Of a stretch of DNA of 64,000 nucleotides, positions 46,359-56,284 are shown piece after piece. Location: positions 2,480,001 through 2,544,000 of the forward strand of contig NZ_SMGP01000001.1 in assembly GCF_004339745.1 (NCBI RefSeq). Direction: 5' to 3'. Each line of letters opens with the position of its first letter. Position 1 is the stretch's first letter. Made by a program: the position numbers and the translations under genes. The notes under the pieces were generated by a model that had not been told where the DNA came from, searched no databases, and was given only the letters and a program-made list of their open reading frames with translations. The stretch comes from Paraburkholderia sp. BL9I2N2. GTDB taxonomy: Bacteria; Pseudomonadota; Gammaproteobacteria; Burkholderiales; Burkholderiaceae.

Positions 46359-46486
46359 ATTTCCGCGCGGTTTGACGCGCCGCGAGCATGGAAAGTCGAC
46401 GTTCATCAGGTCTTCTAGAGGAGTTAGTCGACTGTGACCCCTTGATCGCACACCTCATTTCTTCTTATCCTGAAAAAAACAGCCGT

Positions 46487-46504
46487 TTCAAATAAGCATT
46501 TGAA
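46487..46504. promoter_or_regulatory. Palindromic operator upstream of TetR gene
   Basis: TTCAAAT-AAGC-ATTTGAA is a perfect 7-4-7 inverted repeat, overlapping a second one (AAGCA-N7-TGCTT, 46494-46510). It lies 45 bases before the TetR start codon, fitting autoregulation. Confidence 0.6.
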
Positions 46505-46548
46505 TTGCTTGTTTGCGGTCCGGACGCCCGGTAACTGGGAGACGCGAT

Positions 46549-47415
46549 ATGGCAGTTCGCACAACAGGCCGGCATGCCGGCGACACGAAGTCCCGCATCC
46601 TCGACGCCGCCGAAACACTCTTTATCGAATGCGGCTATGAAGCCATGTCATTGCGGCAGATTACTTCGCGCGCCGAAGTAAATCTCGCGGCAGTGAACTA
46701 TCACTTCGGCAGCAAGGAATCGCTGATTCACTCGATGCTGTCGCGCCGCCTCGACCACCTCAACCAGGAGCGGCTCAAGCTGCTCGATCGCTTCGACACC
46801 ATGCTCGGCGAGCGCCTGACCTGCGAGCACGTGCTCGGCGCGATGTTCATTCCGGCGCTGCGCCTGTCGCGCGATCCGCGCGTCGGCGGCAAGGCGTTTC
46901 TGCGTTTGCTCGGCCGCGCTTATACCGATCCGTCGTCGTTCATTCGCGACTTTCTCAACGGGCACTACGCCTCTGTGGCGGTGCGCTTTTTCGATGCGTT
47001 CCAGCGCGCGTTGCCGCATCTGCCGCGCGAGGAACTCGGCTGGCGTCTGCACTTCGCGATCGGCGCGCTGTCGGGCGTGCTGGCCGGCACCGACACGGAC
47101 AGCCTGATTTCCGAGTTCTCGCAGGGCAAGTCGATGAACGACCTGCAACTCATCGCACGCCTCGCCTCGCTGATGGTGGCCGCGCTCAAGGCGCCGTTGC
47201 CCGACGGCACACAACTGGCCGCGTTCGCCGCGGTCCTCGGCGACGCCAGCGACGGCGGCGCGGAGTGCGCCGGCGACGGCGGCGCGGAAGGCACGAGCGC
47301 GGCACACACTGGAGGCGGATCGGAGTCGCCCTCACCGGCCGTATCGGAAGGCGAACATCGTGACGGCGGCATGGAAGCAGGTTCGCGTCAGCACGCATTT
47401 CACCGCACAGCTTAA
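46549..47415 (+). CDS. TetR-family regulator, probable regulator of the fatty-acid cluster
   Basis: A 288-residue TetR protein. The start MAVRTTGRH has GGGAG eight bases upstream. The N-terminal HTH (about 15-60) reads SRILDAAETLFIECGYEAMSLRQI then VNLAAVNYHFGSKESLI. A ligand domain follows to about 225. The last 60 residues are Gly/Ala/Ser-rich and low in complexity, unlike the family core. It is immediately upstream of the fadE-fabG-maoC-thiolase-fadD genes in the same orientation, so an acyl-CoA-responsive repressor is a reasonable inference. Confidence 0.9.
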   Translation: MAVRTTGRHAGDTKSRILDAAETLFIECGYEAMSLRQITSRAEVNLAAVNYHFGSKESLIHSMLSRRLDHLNQERLKLLDRFDTMLGERLTCEHVLGAMFIPALRLSRDPRVGGKAFLRLLGRAYTDPSSFIRDFLNGHYASVAVRFFDAFQRALPHLPREELGWRLHFAIGALSGVLAGTDTDSLISEFSQGKSMNDLQLIARLASLMVAALKAPLPDGTQLAAFAAVLGDASDGGAECAGDGGAEGTSAAHTGGGSESPSPAVSEGEHRDGGMEAGSRQHAFHRTA

Positions 47416-47839
47416 CGATCGAGCGCGGCGGGCAGCGCGCCGTCATGAGCCGTCACCCGCACGCGGCGCCCGTGAGAGCGGGCAGACGGATCACTACCGC
47501 ACCATGCAGGCAACCCGCGCAATAGTAAGCATGCCGCAGCTTCGAACCCGTGATCGACCGGCAATGCCTACACTACCGGTCAGCGCCAGACAGGCAACAA
47601 GTACTCAACAAACACTCAGCAAGAAGGCAGCCGACCACCATGAACGCCGCATACCTGAGCAGCACGTCTAAGTCCCGCACCTAAGCGACGCCGCGCTGTC
47701 GAACGGCATATACGACGCGCAAAAGCAAATGCAGCACGCGCAGCGAGGCAGCGGGCATGAGGCAGAAAATCAATAGAACGCGAACCGTCCGCCCTACGTA
47801 GACGCGTTCGCTCGCATCATCGAAAGAGGAGGAAACGTC
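47416..47839. other. Leader region of the fatty-acid degradation cluster
   Basis: 424 bases between the TetR and FadE-type genes. GAGGAGG precedes the fadE start. No gene or exact copy of the TetR palindrome was seen. Confidence 0.4.
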
Positions 47840-50339
47840 ATGCCGTGGTTCATCCTGGTACTCGTCATTGCCGCGTTCGCGCTCGTCTACGTTCAGGCGC
47901 GCGCGGCATGGTGGCTTGCCTTCATGATCTCGTGGGTGGCGGCCGCGCATGTCAGCGGAGCCGCGGGTGCGGTGGCCTCGACGCTGCTCGCCATCGTATT
48001 CGTCCTTCCCGCCCTCGTGCTCGCGCTCAAACCGCTGCGCCGCACGTGGCTTGCCAAGCCCGTGCTCGACATCTTCCGCAAGATCCTGCCGGAGATGTCG
48101 CCGACCGAGCGCGACGCGATCGAAGCCGGCACGGTCTGGTGGGACGCCGAACTGTTCTCGGGCCGCCCGCATTGGGACACGTTGCTCGGCTACCGTCCCG
48201 CCACGCTGACGGCGGAAGAACAGTCGTTCCTCGACGTCGAATGCGAGCAGCTCTGCGATCTCGCGAACGACTGGGAGACCACCATGGTCTGGCAGGACCT
48301 GTCGCCGCAAACCTGGCAGTACATCAAGGAACGCGGCTTTCTCGGCATGATCATTCCGAAGCAGTACGGCGGCAAGCAGTTCTCCGCCTACGCGCATTCG
48401 CAGGTCATCATGAAGCTCGCCACGCGCTGCTCGGCCGCCGCCGTTTCGGTGATGGTGCCGAATTCGCTCGGCCCCGCCGAATTGCTGTTGCACTACGGCA
48501 CCGACGAGCAGAAAAAACCACTACCTGCCGCGCCTCGCACGCGGCGAGGAAATCCCCTGCTTCGCATTGACGAGCCCCTACGCGGGTTCCGACGCGGCGG
48601 CGATTCCGGACGTCGGCATCGTGTGCAAGGGGACGTTCGAAGGCCGCGAGACACTGGGCTTTCGCGTCACGTGGGACAAGCGCTACATCACGCTCGGCCC
48701 GATTGCGACCGTGCTCGGCCTCGCCTTTCGCGCGCTCGATCCCGACCATCTGCTCAGCACGGAGGACGAACCCGGCATCACCTGCGCGCTGATTCCGACC
48801 GACCATCCGGGCGTGAACATCGGCCGCCGTCACTGGCCGCTCAATGCCGTGTTCCAGAACGGCCCGAACTCGGGCAAGGACGTGTTCATTCCGCTCGACT
48901 GGGTGATCGGCGGGCGCGCGCAGGTCGGCAACGGCTGGCGCATGCTGATGGAATGTCTCGCGGCGGGCCGGGCGATTTCGCTGCCGTCGTCGAATGTGGG
49001 CATGGCGAAGATCGCTGTGCGCGGCACTGGCGCCTACGCCGCGGTTCGCCGCCAGTTCCGCACCGCCGTCGGCAAGTTCGAGGGCGTGCAGGAAGCGCTC
49101 GGCCGCATGGGCGGCAACCTGTACGTGATGGACGCCGCGCGCCGCCTGTCGGCGCACGCGGTGGACCTCGGCGAAAAGCCTTCAGTGATCTCGGCGATCG
49201 CGAAGTATCACATCACCGAGCGCGCCCGCATGGTCATCAACGACGGCATGGATATCACCGCCGGCAAGGGCATCTGCATGGGGCCGTCGAACTTTCTCGC
49301 GCGCGCCTATCAGCAGGTGCCGATCTCGATCACCGTCGAAGGCGCCAACATTCTCACGCGTTGCCTGATCATCTTCGGCCAGGGCGCGATTCGTTGTCAT
49401 CCGTATGTGCTGAAGGAAATGGCCGCCACGCGCGAAACGGACCACGCCAGGGCGCTGCGCGATTTCGACGAGGCGTTCTTCGGCCACGTCAGCTTCACGC
49501 TCTCCAACGTGGTGCGCAGTTTCGTTTATGGCGTAACGGGCGGCGCCTTCATCGCCAAACCGCGCACGGCCCACGCGCCGCTGCATGCGTACTACCGCGC
49601 GGCCACCCGCCTGTCCACCGCGTTCGCGCTGCTCGCCGATGTCTCGATGTTCGTACTCGGCGGCGATCTGAAACGCCGCGAGCGCATCTCAGCGCGTCTG
49701 GGCGACGTGCTGTCCCAGCTTTATCTGATCTCGGCCACGCTCAAGCGTTTCGAAGACGAAGGCCGTCAGCAAGAAGACCTGCCGCTGGTCCGCTGGGGTG
49801 TCGAGGATTCGCTGTACAAGGCGCAACACGCGCTCGACGGCGTGCTCGCCAACTATCCGAACCGCCTCGCCGCCGGTCTCGTGCGCGTGCTCGCGTTCCC
49901 GTTCGGATTGCCCTACCGCGAGCCGTCCGACCAGCTCGGCAGCGAGATCGCCGAACTGATGCAAACGCCGGGCGCCGCGCGCAATCGTCTGCTCTCCGAT
50001 TCATACGTGCCGCATCCGCATGTAGACGCGCTTGGCTACGGCGAGCTGGTGTTCGAGCTGAACCCGCGCTTCACGCAGATCGAGCAGAAGCTGCGCGACG
50101 CGGTCAAGCAAGGCCTGCTCGAACCGATGCCGCAGAGCCTGCCGCAACTGGCTGCCTGGACCGACGCGGCGCAGAAGAAAGGCCTGATCGACGCCGACGA
50201 CCGGCGCGTGCTCGACGACTACGCGCGTTACGGCGCGCAAGTCGTGAAGGTGGACGACTTCCCCGCCGACTTCGACATGCTCGCCAATCTGCAAAAGCGC
50301 AAGGAGACGTTGGAAAAGGCGCTGGGGCTCGCGGCCTGA
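47840..50339 (+). CDS. fadE: Acyl-CoA dehydrogenase (FadE type), interrupted by a one-base frameshift
   Basis: The first step of beta-oxidation: acyl-CoA to trans-2-enoyl-CoA with FAD. With one base removed the product is about 832 residues, normal for FadE with its DUF1974 C-terminal extension. Residues 1-65 hold two membrane segments, followed by the dehydrogenase core (QDLSPQTWQYIKERGFLGM, IIPKQYGG, LTSPYAGSDAA). The frame breaks in an A6 run at 48512-48517. DEQK is followed by out-of-frame sequence, while the next frame resumes exactly with HYLPRLARGEEIPCFALTS. Everything downstream is intact and well conserved, so a sequencing error or very recent mutation is more likely than an old pseudogene. 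GAGGAGG precedes the start. Confidence 0.88.
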
Positions 50340-50495
50340 GTTCGGCGCCGGCTTAAAAAAACATCCGGGCAAGGCGCGCCGCGGGCGCCGAACTCGGTGC
50401 ACACTGACACACGTTCGACGCCCCTCGGGGAGATTTCCTGTGAGGCGTCTCCCGGGGGGCAACCTCGCGGCGTGGCCAGCGGAGCGACTAATAAT

Positions 50496-51917
50496 ATGAA
50501 CGACTCTTACCTGAACTTCGTCAACTCGCCGTTCGGCGCGCGCCTTGCGCGTTCGCTCGGCCTGCCCAAGCCCGAGGTGCTGCGCCGCTATCGCGCGGAC
50601 CAGCCCGAATTCGGCGGACTGGTGGCGCTCGGCGCGGGCCGCGAACCGCATCTGCTCGACGCGCTGGCAACACTCGTGGCAAGCATCGGCGTGACGAGCG
50701 TCGCGCATGCAAGCGCCGGCTTGTGGGTACCGCTCGCCAACCGTCACGGTCTCATGACAGGGCGTTTCGAACCGGCCGACCCCGGCTCTCAAGGCAAACT
50801 CGCAGCCCTGCTGTTCGACGCGAGCGGTATTGAAGACAGTACCCAGCTCGAACCGTTGCACGGCTTCTTCCACGACACGCTGCGCTCGCTCGGCAAGTGC
50901 GGGCGCATCATCGTGCTGGGACGGCCGCCGGAAAGCTGCGCGACGCCGCGCCAATGGACCGCGCAACGCGCGCTCGAAGGCTTCACGCGTTCGCTCGGCA
51001 AGGAAGCGCGGCGCGGCATCACCGCGAATCTCGTGTATGTGGAGCAAGGCGCCGAGAACCGCGTCGAAGCGACGTTGCGGTTCTTTCTGTCGCCGCGCTC
51101 GGCATACGTGTCGGGCCAGGCCGTGCGCATCGCCGCCGCCAGCTCAACCACAAGCGGCGATGCCACGCCCGCGTTCGACTGGCGGCAGCCGCTCGCGGGC
51201 CGGCGCGCGGTCGTGACCGGCGCGGCGCGCGGCATCGGCGCCTCGATTGCGAGCGTGCTGGCGGCCGAAGGCGCGCACGTGATCGGCATCGACATCCCAA
51301 CAGCGCGCGACGCGCTCGACGCAAGCATGCGTCAGTTGACCGGCACCGCCCTCGCCTTCGATATCGCCGCGCCCGAAGCGCCCGCGCAGATCGCCGCCGC
51401 GCTCGACGAACAGGGCGTGGATATCGTCGTGCACAACGCCGGCATCACAAAGGACAAAACCATCGCGAAGATGACCGACGCCGCGTGGCAAAGCGTGATC
51501 GACATCAACCTGTCCGCGCAGGAGCGGATCGACGACGCCCTGCTCGCCGCCGGCATCCTGCGCGACGGCGGCCGGATCATCGGCGTGTCGTCGATCAGCG
51601 GCATTGCCGGCAATCTCGGCCAGACCAATTACGCCACCTCGAAGGCCGGCGTGATCGGCCGCGTGCAAAGCATGGCGCCGCATCTGCGCGCACGCGGCAT
51701 TACGATCAACGCGGTCGCGCCCGGCTTCATCGAAACGCAGATGACCGCGAAGATTCCGCTCGCGATTCGCGAAGCCGGCCGCCGCATGAATTCGATGAGC
51801 CAGGGCGGCCAGCCGGTCGACGTCGCACAGACCATCGCGTGGCTCGCGCATCCGGGATCGGCCGGCGTGAGCGGCCAGATCGTGCGCGTGTGCGGACAAA
51901 GCCTGATTGGAGCGTGA
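50496..51917 (+). CDS. High-molecular-weight FabG-type 3-oxoacyl-CoA/ACP reductase
   Basis: A 473-residue two-part SDR. The N-terminal 220 residues are a degenerate Rossmann-like domain; the C-terminal SDR has TGAARGIG (241-248), NAG (314-316) and catalytic S366/S368, Y379 and K383 in SSISGIAGNLGQTNYATSK. This is the layout of high-molecular-weight FabG proteins (FabG4-like), which prefer NAD(H) and (R)-3-hydroxyacyl-CoA substrates. The start has GGAG eleven bases upstream; longer ORF starts are unsupported. It is followed after two bases by a MaoC hydratase gene. Confidence 0.88.
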   Translation: MNDSYLNFVNSPFGARLARSLGLPKPEVLRRYRADQPEFGGLVALGAGREPHLLDALATLVASIGVTSVAHASAGLWVPLANRHGLMTGRFEPADPGSQGKLAALLFDASGIEDSTQLEPLHGFFHDTLRSLGKCGRIIVLGRPPESCATPRQWTAQRALEGFTRSLGKEARRGITANLVYVEQGAENRVEATLRFFLSPRSAYVSGQAVRIAAASSTTSGDATPAFDWRQPLAGRRAVVTGAARGIGASIASVLAAEGAHVIGIDIPTARDALDASMRQLTGTALAFDIAAPEAPAQIAAALDEQGVDIVVHNAGITKDKTIAKMTDAAWQSVIDINLSAQERIDDALLAAGILRDGGRIIGVSSISGIAGNLGQTNYATSKAGVIGRVQSMAPHLRARGITINAVAPGFIETQMTAKIPLAIREAGRRMNSMSQGGQPVDVAQTIAWLAHPGSAGVSGQIVRVCGQSLIGA

Positions 51918-51919
51918 CC

Positions 51920-52855
51920 ATGGGTGAGCCCGGTGATCCGTTCGGCGGCAGTCAACTATCGAACACGGCGCGGCAGGACGCGGTGCGGCCCAAGACCGTC
52001 GTGATCGATACCTTGCCCGCGCCAGCAAAGCTCTATGCGCGCGCGGTGTCCGGCATCTTCAAACGCGGGCGCGAGACGCATCTGCCGCCGCTGCGTTTGG
52101 TGCGCCCCGCCGTCCCGCTCGACCCGGGGCCGATCTGGCGTTACGCGCGCGTGTGCGGTTTCATCCCCGAGCATGGCGTGCCGCTCACGTATCCGCACCT
52201 GCTCGCCTTTCCCTTGCATCTGCTGATGCTGACCGACCCGGCGTTTCCGTGGCCGGCGCTCGGCCTGGTGCATCTGGCCAACCATGTGCGCCTGCGCCGG
52301 CCGCTCGCCTACAAGGACATGCTGCGCGTCGAGGTGGAATTCGGCGCGCTGCTGCGTCACGACAAAGGCCAGGCGTTCGTGCTGCACACCCGCATGTACC
52401 GGCGCGGCGAAGCGGTCTGGGACGGCGACAGCGTCTATCTGAAACGCGGCGTGCCGGCGAGCGGCAGCGTGCTCGATCCGCTCGAACTCGGGCCTGAAGC
52501 GCTGCAACGCATCGCACGCTGGCAGCTCGCGTCGCAACTGGGCCGCGACTACGCGAGCGTGTCCGGCGACTACAACCCGATCCATCTGACCGCGCTGTCC
52601 GCGAAGGCCTTCGGCTTTCCGCGCGCAATTGCGCATGGCATGTGGACGCTGGCGCGTGCCGCCTCCGCGTTGCAGCCGCCGAAGCCGCTCGCGGAAGCCA
52701 CGCTCAGCGCCGAATTCAAACTGCCGATGCTGCTGCCCGGCGAAGCGTCGCTGTGGAGCGCGTCGCCTTCGCTGATCGAACGCGATATCGAAGTGCGCGA
52801 CATCGCCGGGCAGAAGCCGCATTTGCGCGGCCGCATGCGATGGAGGCTGCAATGA
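51920..52855 (+). CDS. MaoC-like hydratase, double hot-dog
   Basis: A 311-residue protein, two bases downstream of the FabG-type gene, whose end carries its ribosome site. The C-terminal hot dog has the hydratase-2 motif: D217, N219 and H222 in SVSGDYNPIHLTALSAKAFGFPRAIAHGM. Such enzymes hydrate trans-2-enoyl-CoA to (R)-3-hydroxyacyl-CoA. The N-terminal half is a degenerate hot dog that probably shapes the acyl tunnel. With the FabG-type dehydrogenase this would replace the FadB hydratase/dehydrogenase pair. Confidence 0.88.
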   Translation: MGEPGDPFGGSQLSNTARQDAVRPKTVVIDTLPAPAKLYARAVSGIFKRGRETHLPPLRLVRPAVPLDPGPIWRYARVCGFIPEHGVPLTYPHLLAFPLHLLMLTDPAFPWPALGLVHLANHVRLRRPLAYKDMLRVEVEFGALLRHDKGQAFVLHTRMYRRGEAVWDGDSVYLKRGVPASGSVLDPLELGPEALQRIARWQLASQLGRDYASVSGDYNPIHLTALSAKAFGFPRAIAHGMWTLARAASALQPPKPLAEATLSAEFKLPMLLPGEASLWSASPSLIERDIEVRDIAGQKPHLRGRMRWRLQ

Positions 52856-52995
52856 GGCGCGCGCGGCGCGCGTCTGGTAGTGGAATTCAGGGTGGATGAA
52901 ATCGTTGTTGGAGTAGGAGCGTCGCCATGAACCGTCACAGGATTTGCACCATTCGCATCATTCAATAACCAGCGAACGACCCGAAGGAGCCGAGC

Positions 52996-54297
52996 ATGTC
53001 CAACCCGCTGCCAACCGTACGCCGAGTCGCCATCGTCGGGGGCAACCGGATTCCGTTTGCCCGCTCGAACACCGCCTACGCGACCGCGTCGAATCAGGAC
53101 ATGCTGACCTTCACGCTGCAAGGCCTGATCGACCGCTACAACCTGCACGGCGAACGTCTGGGCGAAGTCGCCGCGGGCGCCGTCATCAAGCATTCGCGCG
53201 ACTTCAATCTGACGCGCGAATCCGTGCTGTCCACCACGCTCGCCAAGGAAACGCCCGCTTACGACGTGCAGCAGGCCTGCGGCACCGGACTCGAAGCCGC
53301 GATTCTCGTCGCCAACAAGATCGCCTTGGGGCAGATCGAAGTGGGCATTGCGGGCGGCGTCGATACGACGTCCGATGCGCCGATCGGCGTCAATGAGCGG
53401 ATGCGCAAAATTCTGCTCGAAGCCAATCGCGGCAAGAGCACCGGAGAACGCGTCGGCGCGCTGACCAAGCTGCGGCCCGGCATGTTTTTCAAGCCGCTTC
53501 TGCCGCGCAACGGCGAACCGCGTACGGGCCTTTCGATGGGCGAGCATTGCGAGCTGATGGCCAAGCGCTGGAACATCTCGCGCGAGGCGCAGGACGTGCT
53601 CGCTTACGACAGCCACCGCAAGCTCAATGAGGCCTACGCGCGCGGCTTCGTCAACGATCTGATGACGCCGTACGCGGGTCTCACGCGCGACAACAATCTG
53701 CGCTCCGACCTCACGCTCGAAAAACTTGCGAGCCTGAAGCCGGTGTTCGACCGCGACGCCGGCACGCTGACCGCCGGCAATTCGACGCCGCTCACCGACG
53801 GCGCTTCCGCCGTGCTGCTCGCGAGCGAAGAATGGGCCGCGCGTCATAAACTGCCGGTGCTCGCGTACCTGAGCTGGTCCGAGACCGCCGCCGTCGACTT
53901 CTTCGACAAGAAGGAAGGCCTGCTGATGGCGCCCGCCTACGCCGTGCCGCGCATGCTGGCGCGCGCCGGACTCACGTTGCAGGACTTCGACCTGTACGAA
54001 ATCCACGAAGCATTTGCCGCCCAGGTGTTGTGCACGCTCGCGGCGTGGCAGGATGACGAGTATTGCCGCACGCAACTCGGCTTGCCGGGCCCGCTCGGCG
54101 CGATCGATCGGACAAAATTGAACGTGAACGGCAGTTCACTCGCCACCGGCCATCCGTTCGCGGCGACGGGCGGACGCATCGTCGCCGGCCTTGCGAAAAT
54201 GCTCGCGCAACTCGACAAACCAGCCGGCACCGCGCGCGGGCTGATTTCGATCTGCGCGGCGGGCGGCCAGGGGGTGGTCGCGATCCTGGAGCGCTGA
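52996..54297 (+). CDS. Thiolase (acetyl-CoA C-acyltransferase, FadI-like)
   Basis: A 433-residue thiolase with AAGGAG upstream. The acyl-accepting cysteine is C95 in QQACGTGLEA, followed by the EIHEAFA histidine, H386 in NVNGSSLATGHPFAATGGR and the catalytic base C420 in ISICAAGGQG. It cleaves 3-oxoacyl-CoA with CoA to acetyl-CoA and a shortened acyl-CoA. It completes the beta-oxidation set in this cluster. Confidence 0.94.
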   Translation: MSNPLPTVRRVAIVGGNRIPFARSNTAYATASNQDMLTFTLQGLIDRYNLHGERLGEVAAGAVIKHSRDFNLTRESVLSTTLAKETPAYDVQQACGTGLEAAILVANKIALGQIEVGIAGGVDTTSDAPIGVNERMRKILLEANRGKSTGERVGALTKLRPGMFFKPLLPRNGEPRTGLSMGEHCELMAKRWNISREAQDVLAYDSHRKLNEAYARGFVNDLMTPYAGLTRDNNLRSDLTLEKLASLKPVFDRDAGTLTAGNSTPLTDGASAVLLASEEWAARHKLPVLAYLSWSETAAVDFFDKKEGLLMAPAYAVPRMLARAGLTLQDFDLYEIHEAFAAQVLCTLAAWQDDEYCRTQLGLPGPLGAIDRTKLNVNGSSLATGHPFAATGGRIVAGLAKMLAQLDKPAGTARGLISICAAGGQGVVAILER

Positions 54298-54432
54298 GCA
54301 TTGCATGCGTTCCAGTGTTTGCTTCGCCGCATGCTTTTGCTTCACACGCTGCCACACTCGCGTGGATTGCTTCGATGACTGGCCGCAAGACCAGCACATA
54401 AACAGATGAAGCCACAGCTTCTGGAGACGACC

Positions 54433-56247
54433 ATGACCGAACCCACTCAAGCCCCGCTTCCGCTTGCCAGCGGAGCCGCGGCGCCGAACACAGCGGGCCC
54501 GGCGCCCGCCGCCATGCAGGCTCGGGCGCCGCACCACGCGCCGAACACCGACGGCATCTGGTACGCGTCGTATCCGGCGGACGTGCCGCATGAGATCGAC
54601 GTCACGCAATACGAATCGGTCGTGCAGTTCTTCGACGAATGCATCGCGCGGTTCCGCGAGCGTGTCGCGTATGTGAGCGTGGGCGCGAGCCTGACCTACG
54701 GCGAACTCGGCCGCAAGGCTACGGCGTTCGCCGCGTATCTGCAAAGCCTCGGCGTGAAGCCGGGCGAACGCGTCGCGATCATGTTGCCGAATACGTTCCA
54801 GTACCCGGTGTCGCTGTTCGGCATACTGAAGGCCGGCGGCGTGGTGGTCAACGTGAATCCGCTCTATACGGTGCGTGAACTCGCGCATCAGTTGAAGGAC
54901 AGCGGCGCGCAAACCATCATCGTGTTCGAGAACTTCGCGAAGACGGTCGAAGACGCACTGCCCGGCACCAGGATACAGAACGTGATCGTGACGGGTTTGG
55001 GCGATCTGCTTGCCAACGGCCTGAATCTGAAGGGACGTCTGCTCAATTTCATGCTGCGGCACGTGAAGAAGATGGTGCCCGCGTACAACCTGCCCCAAGC
55101 GGTGCCGCTGCTCGAAGCGCTCTCGACCGGCTACTCGCGCCCGCTGACGCCCGTGCGCCCCACTCACGACGACATCGCGTTCCTGCAGTACACGGGCGGC
55201 ACGACTGGCGTCGCCAAGGGCGCGATGCTCACGCATAAGAACATCATCGCTAATTTGCTGCAGGCGAAGGCGTGGTCTGAAGGTCAACTGACCGGCGACG
55301 CCGAAACGGTGCTCACGCCGCTGCCGCTCTATCACATCTATTCGTTGACGGTGAACGCGCTGATCTTCATGGGGCTCGGCGGGCGCAATATTCTGATCGC
55401 CAATCCGCGCGACATGAAGCGCGTGATGATGATCATCCGTCACGAGAAATTCACCGGCATGACCGCCGTGAACACGCTCTATAACGCATTCCTCGAAAAT
55501 GAAGAGTTTTGCAAGCGCGACTTCTCCGATCTCAAGCTTGCGATGGCAGGCGGCATGGCGACGCAGAAGTCGGTGGCCGAGCGCTTCAAGGCGGTGACGG
55601 GCAAACCGATCATCGAAGGCTATGGACTCACAGAATGCTCGCCGATCGTGTCGATGAATCCGGTCGACCTCTCCAACATGCGCGACTTCGAAGGTTCGAT
55701 CGGTTTGCCCGCGCCATCCACCCAGGTCCGTTTCAGGAAGGACGACGGCAGTTGGGCGAACGTCGGCGAGGCGGGCGAATTGTGCGTGAAGGGACCGCAG
55801 GTGATGAAAGGCTACTGGAACCGTCCGGAAGAAACCGCCAAGGTGATCGACGACGACGGTTGGCTCGCCACCGGCGACATCGGCGTGATGGATTCGCGCG
55901 GCTTCATCCGGCTGATCGACCGGAAGAAGGACATGATTCTGGTGTCGGGTTTCAACGTCTATCCGAACGAAGTCGAAGACGTGATCGCGGCGCATCCGGA
56001 CGTGCGCGAAGTCGCCGCAATCGGCGTGCCCGATGCCGCGCAGGGCGAACGGGTGAAGGTGTTCATCGTCAAGCGCAATCCGTCGCTGACGGCGGAACAG
56101 GTGATCGCCCATTGCCGCAAGAATCTGACCGGCTATAAGGTGCCGAAACTCGTCGAGTTCCGCGACGAGCTGCCGCAAACCAACGTCGGCAAGATTCTGC
56201 GCCGCGCCCTGCGCGACGAGGAACTCGCCAAGCAAAAGCCTGCCTGA
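54433..56247 (+). CDS. fadD: Long-chain fatty-acid CoA ligase (FadD type)
   Basis: A 604-residue adenylate-forming enzyme. The start MTEPTQAPLP has GGAGACGACC directly upstream; an ATG nine codons earlier is less supported. The AMP-binding signature YTGGTTGVAKG is at 253-263. YGLTECSP, LATGDIGVMD, IDRKKDMILVSGFNVYPNEVE (fatty-acyl signature) and the C-terminal catalytic lysine in TNVGKILRR are all present. It activates free fatty acids for the cluster. An Ala/Pro-rich N-terminal 35 residues is unusual but not functional evidence. Confidence 0.94.
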   Translation: MTEPTQAPLPLASGAAAPNTAGPAPAAMQARAPHHAPNTDGIWYASYPADVPHEIDVTQYESVVQFFDECIARFRERVAYVSVGASLTYGELGRKATAFAAYLQSLGVKPGERVAIMLPNTFQYPVSLFGILKAGGVVVNVNPLYTVRELAHQLKDSGAQTIIVFENFAKTVEDALPGTRIQNVIVTGLGDLLANGLNLKGRLLNFMLRHVKKMVPAYNLPQAVPLLEALSTGYSRPLTPVRPTHDDIAFLQYTGGTTGVAKGAMLTHKNIIANLLQAKAWSEGQLTGDAETVLTPLPLYHIYSLTVNALIFMGLGGRNILIANPRDMKRVMMIIRHEKFTGMTAVNTLYNAFLENEEFCKRDFSDLKLAMAGGMATQKSVAERFKAVTGKPIIEGYGLTECSPIVSMNPVDLSNMRDFEGSIGLPAPSTQVRFRKDDGSWANVGEAGELCVKGPQVMKGYWNRPEETAKVIDDDGWLATGDIGVMDSRGFIRLIDRKKDMILVSGFNVYPNEVEDVIAAHPDVREVAAIGVPDAAQGERVKVFIVKRNPSLTAEQVIAHCRKNLTGYKVPKLVEFRDELPQTNVGKILRRALRDEELAKQKPA

Positions 56248-56284
56248 CAGGGAAGGCGCTTCGCGTCACCTTTCGGAGAGATTC

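Noticed and set aside
48509..48520. Programmed -1 frameshift signal in fadE
   Set aside because: The run resembles a slippery heptamer, but the zero frame reads CAG AAA AAA CCA and recovery needs a +1 shift, so -1 slippage does not restore the frame; an extra base is simpler.
54136..56235. 699-residue minus-strand ORF over fadD
   Set aside because: Antisense shadow of a complete FadD with all motifs.
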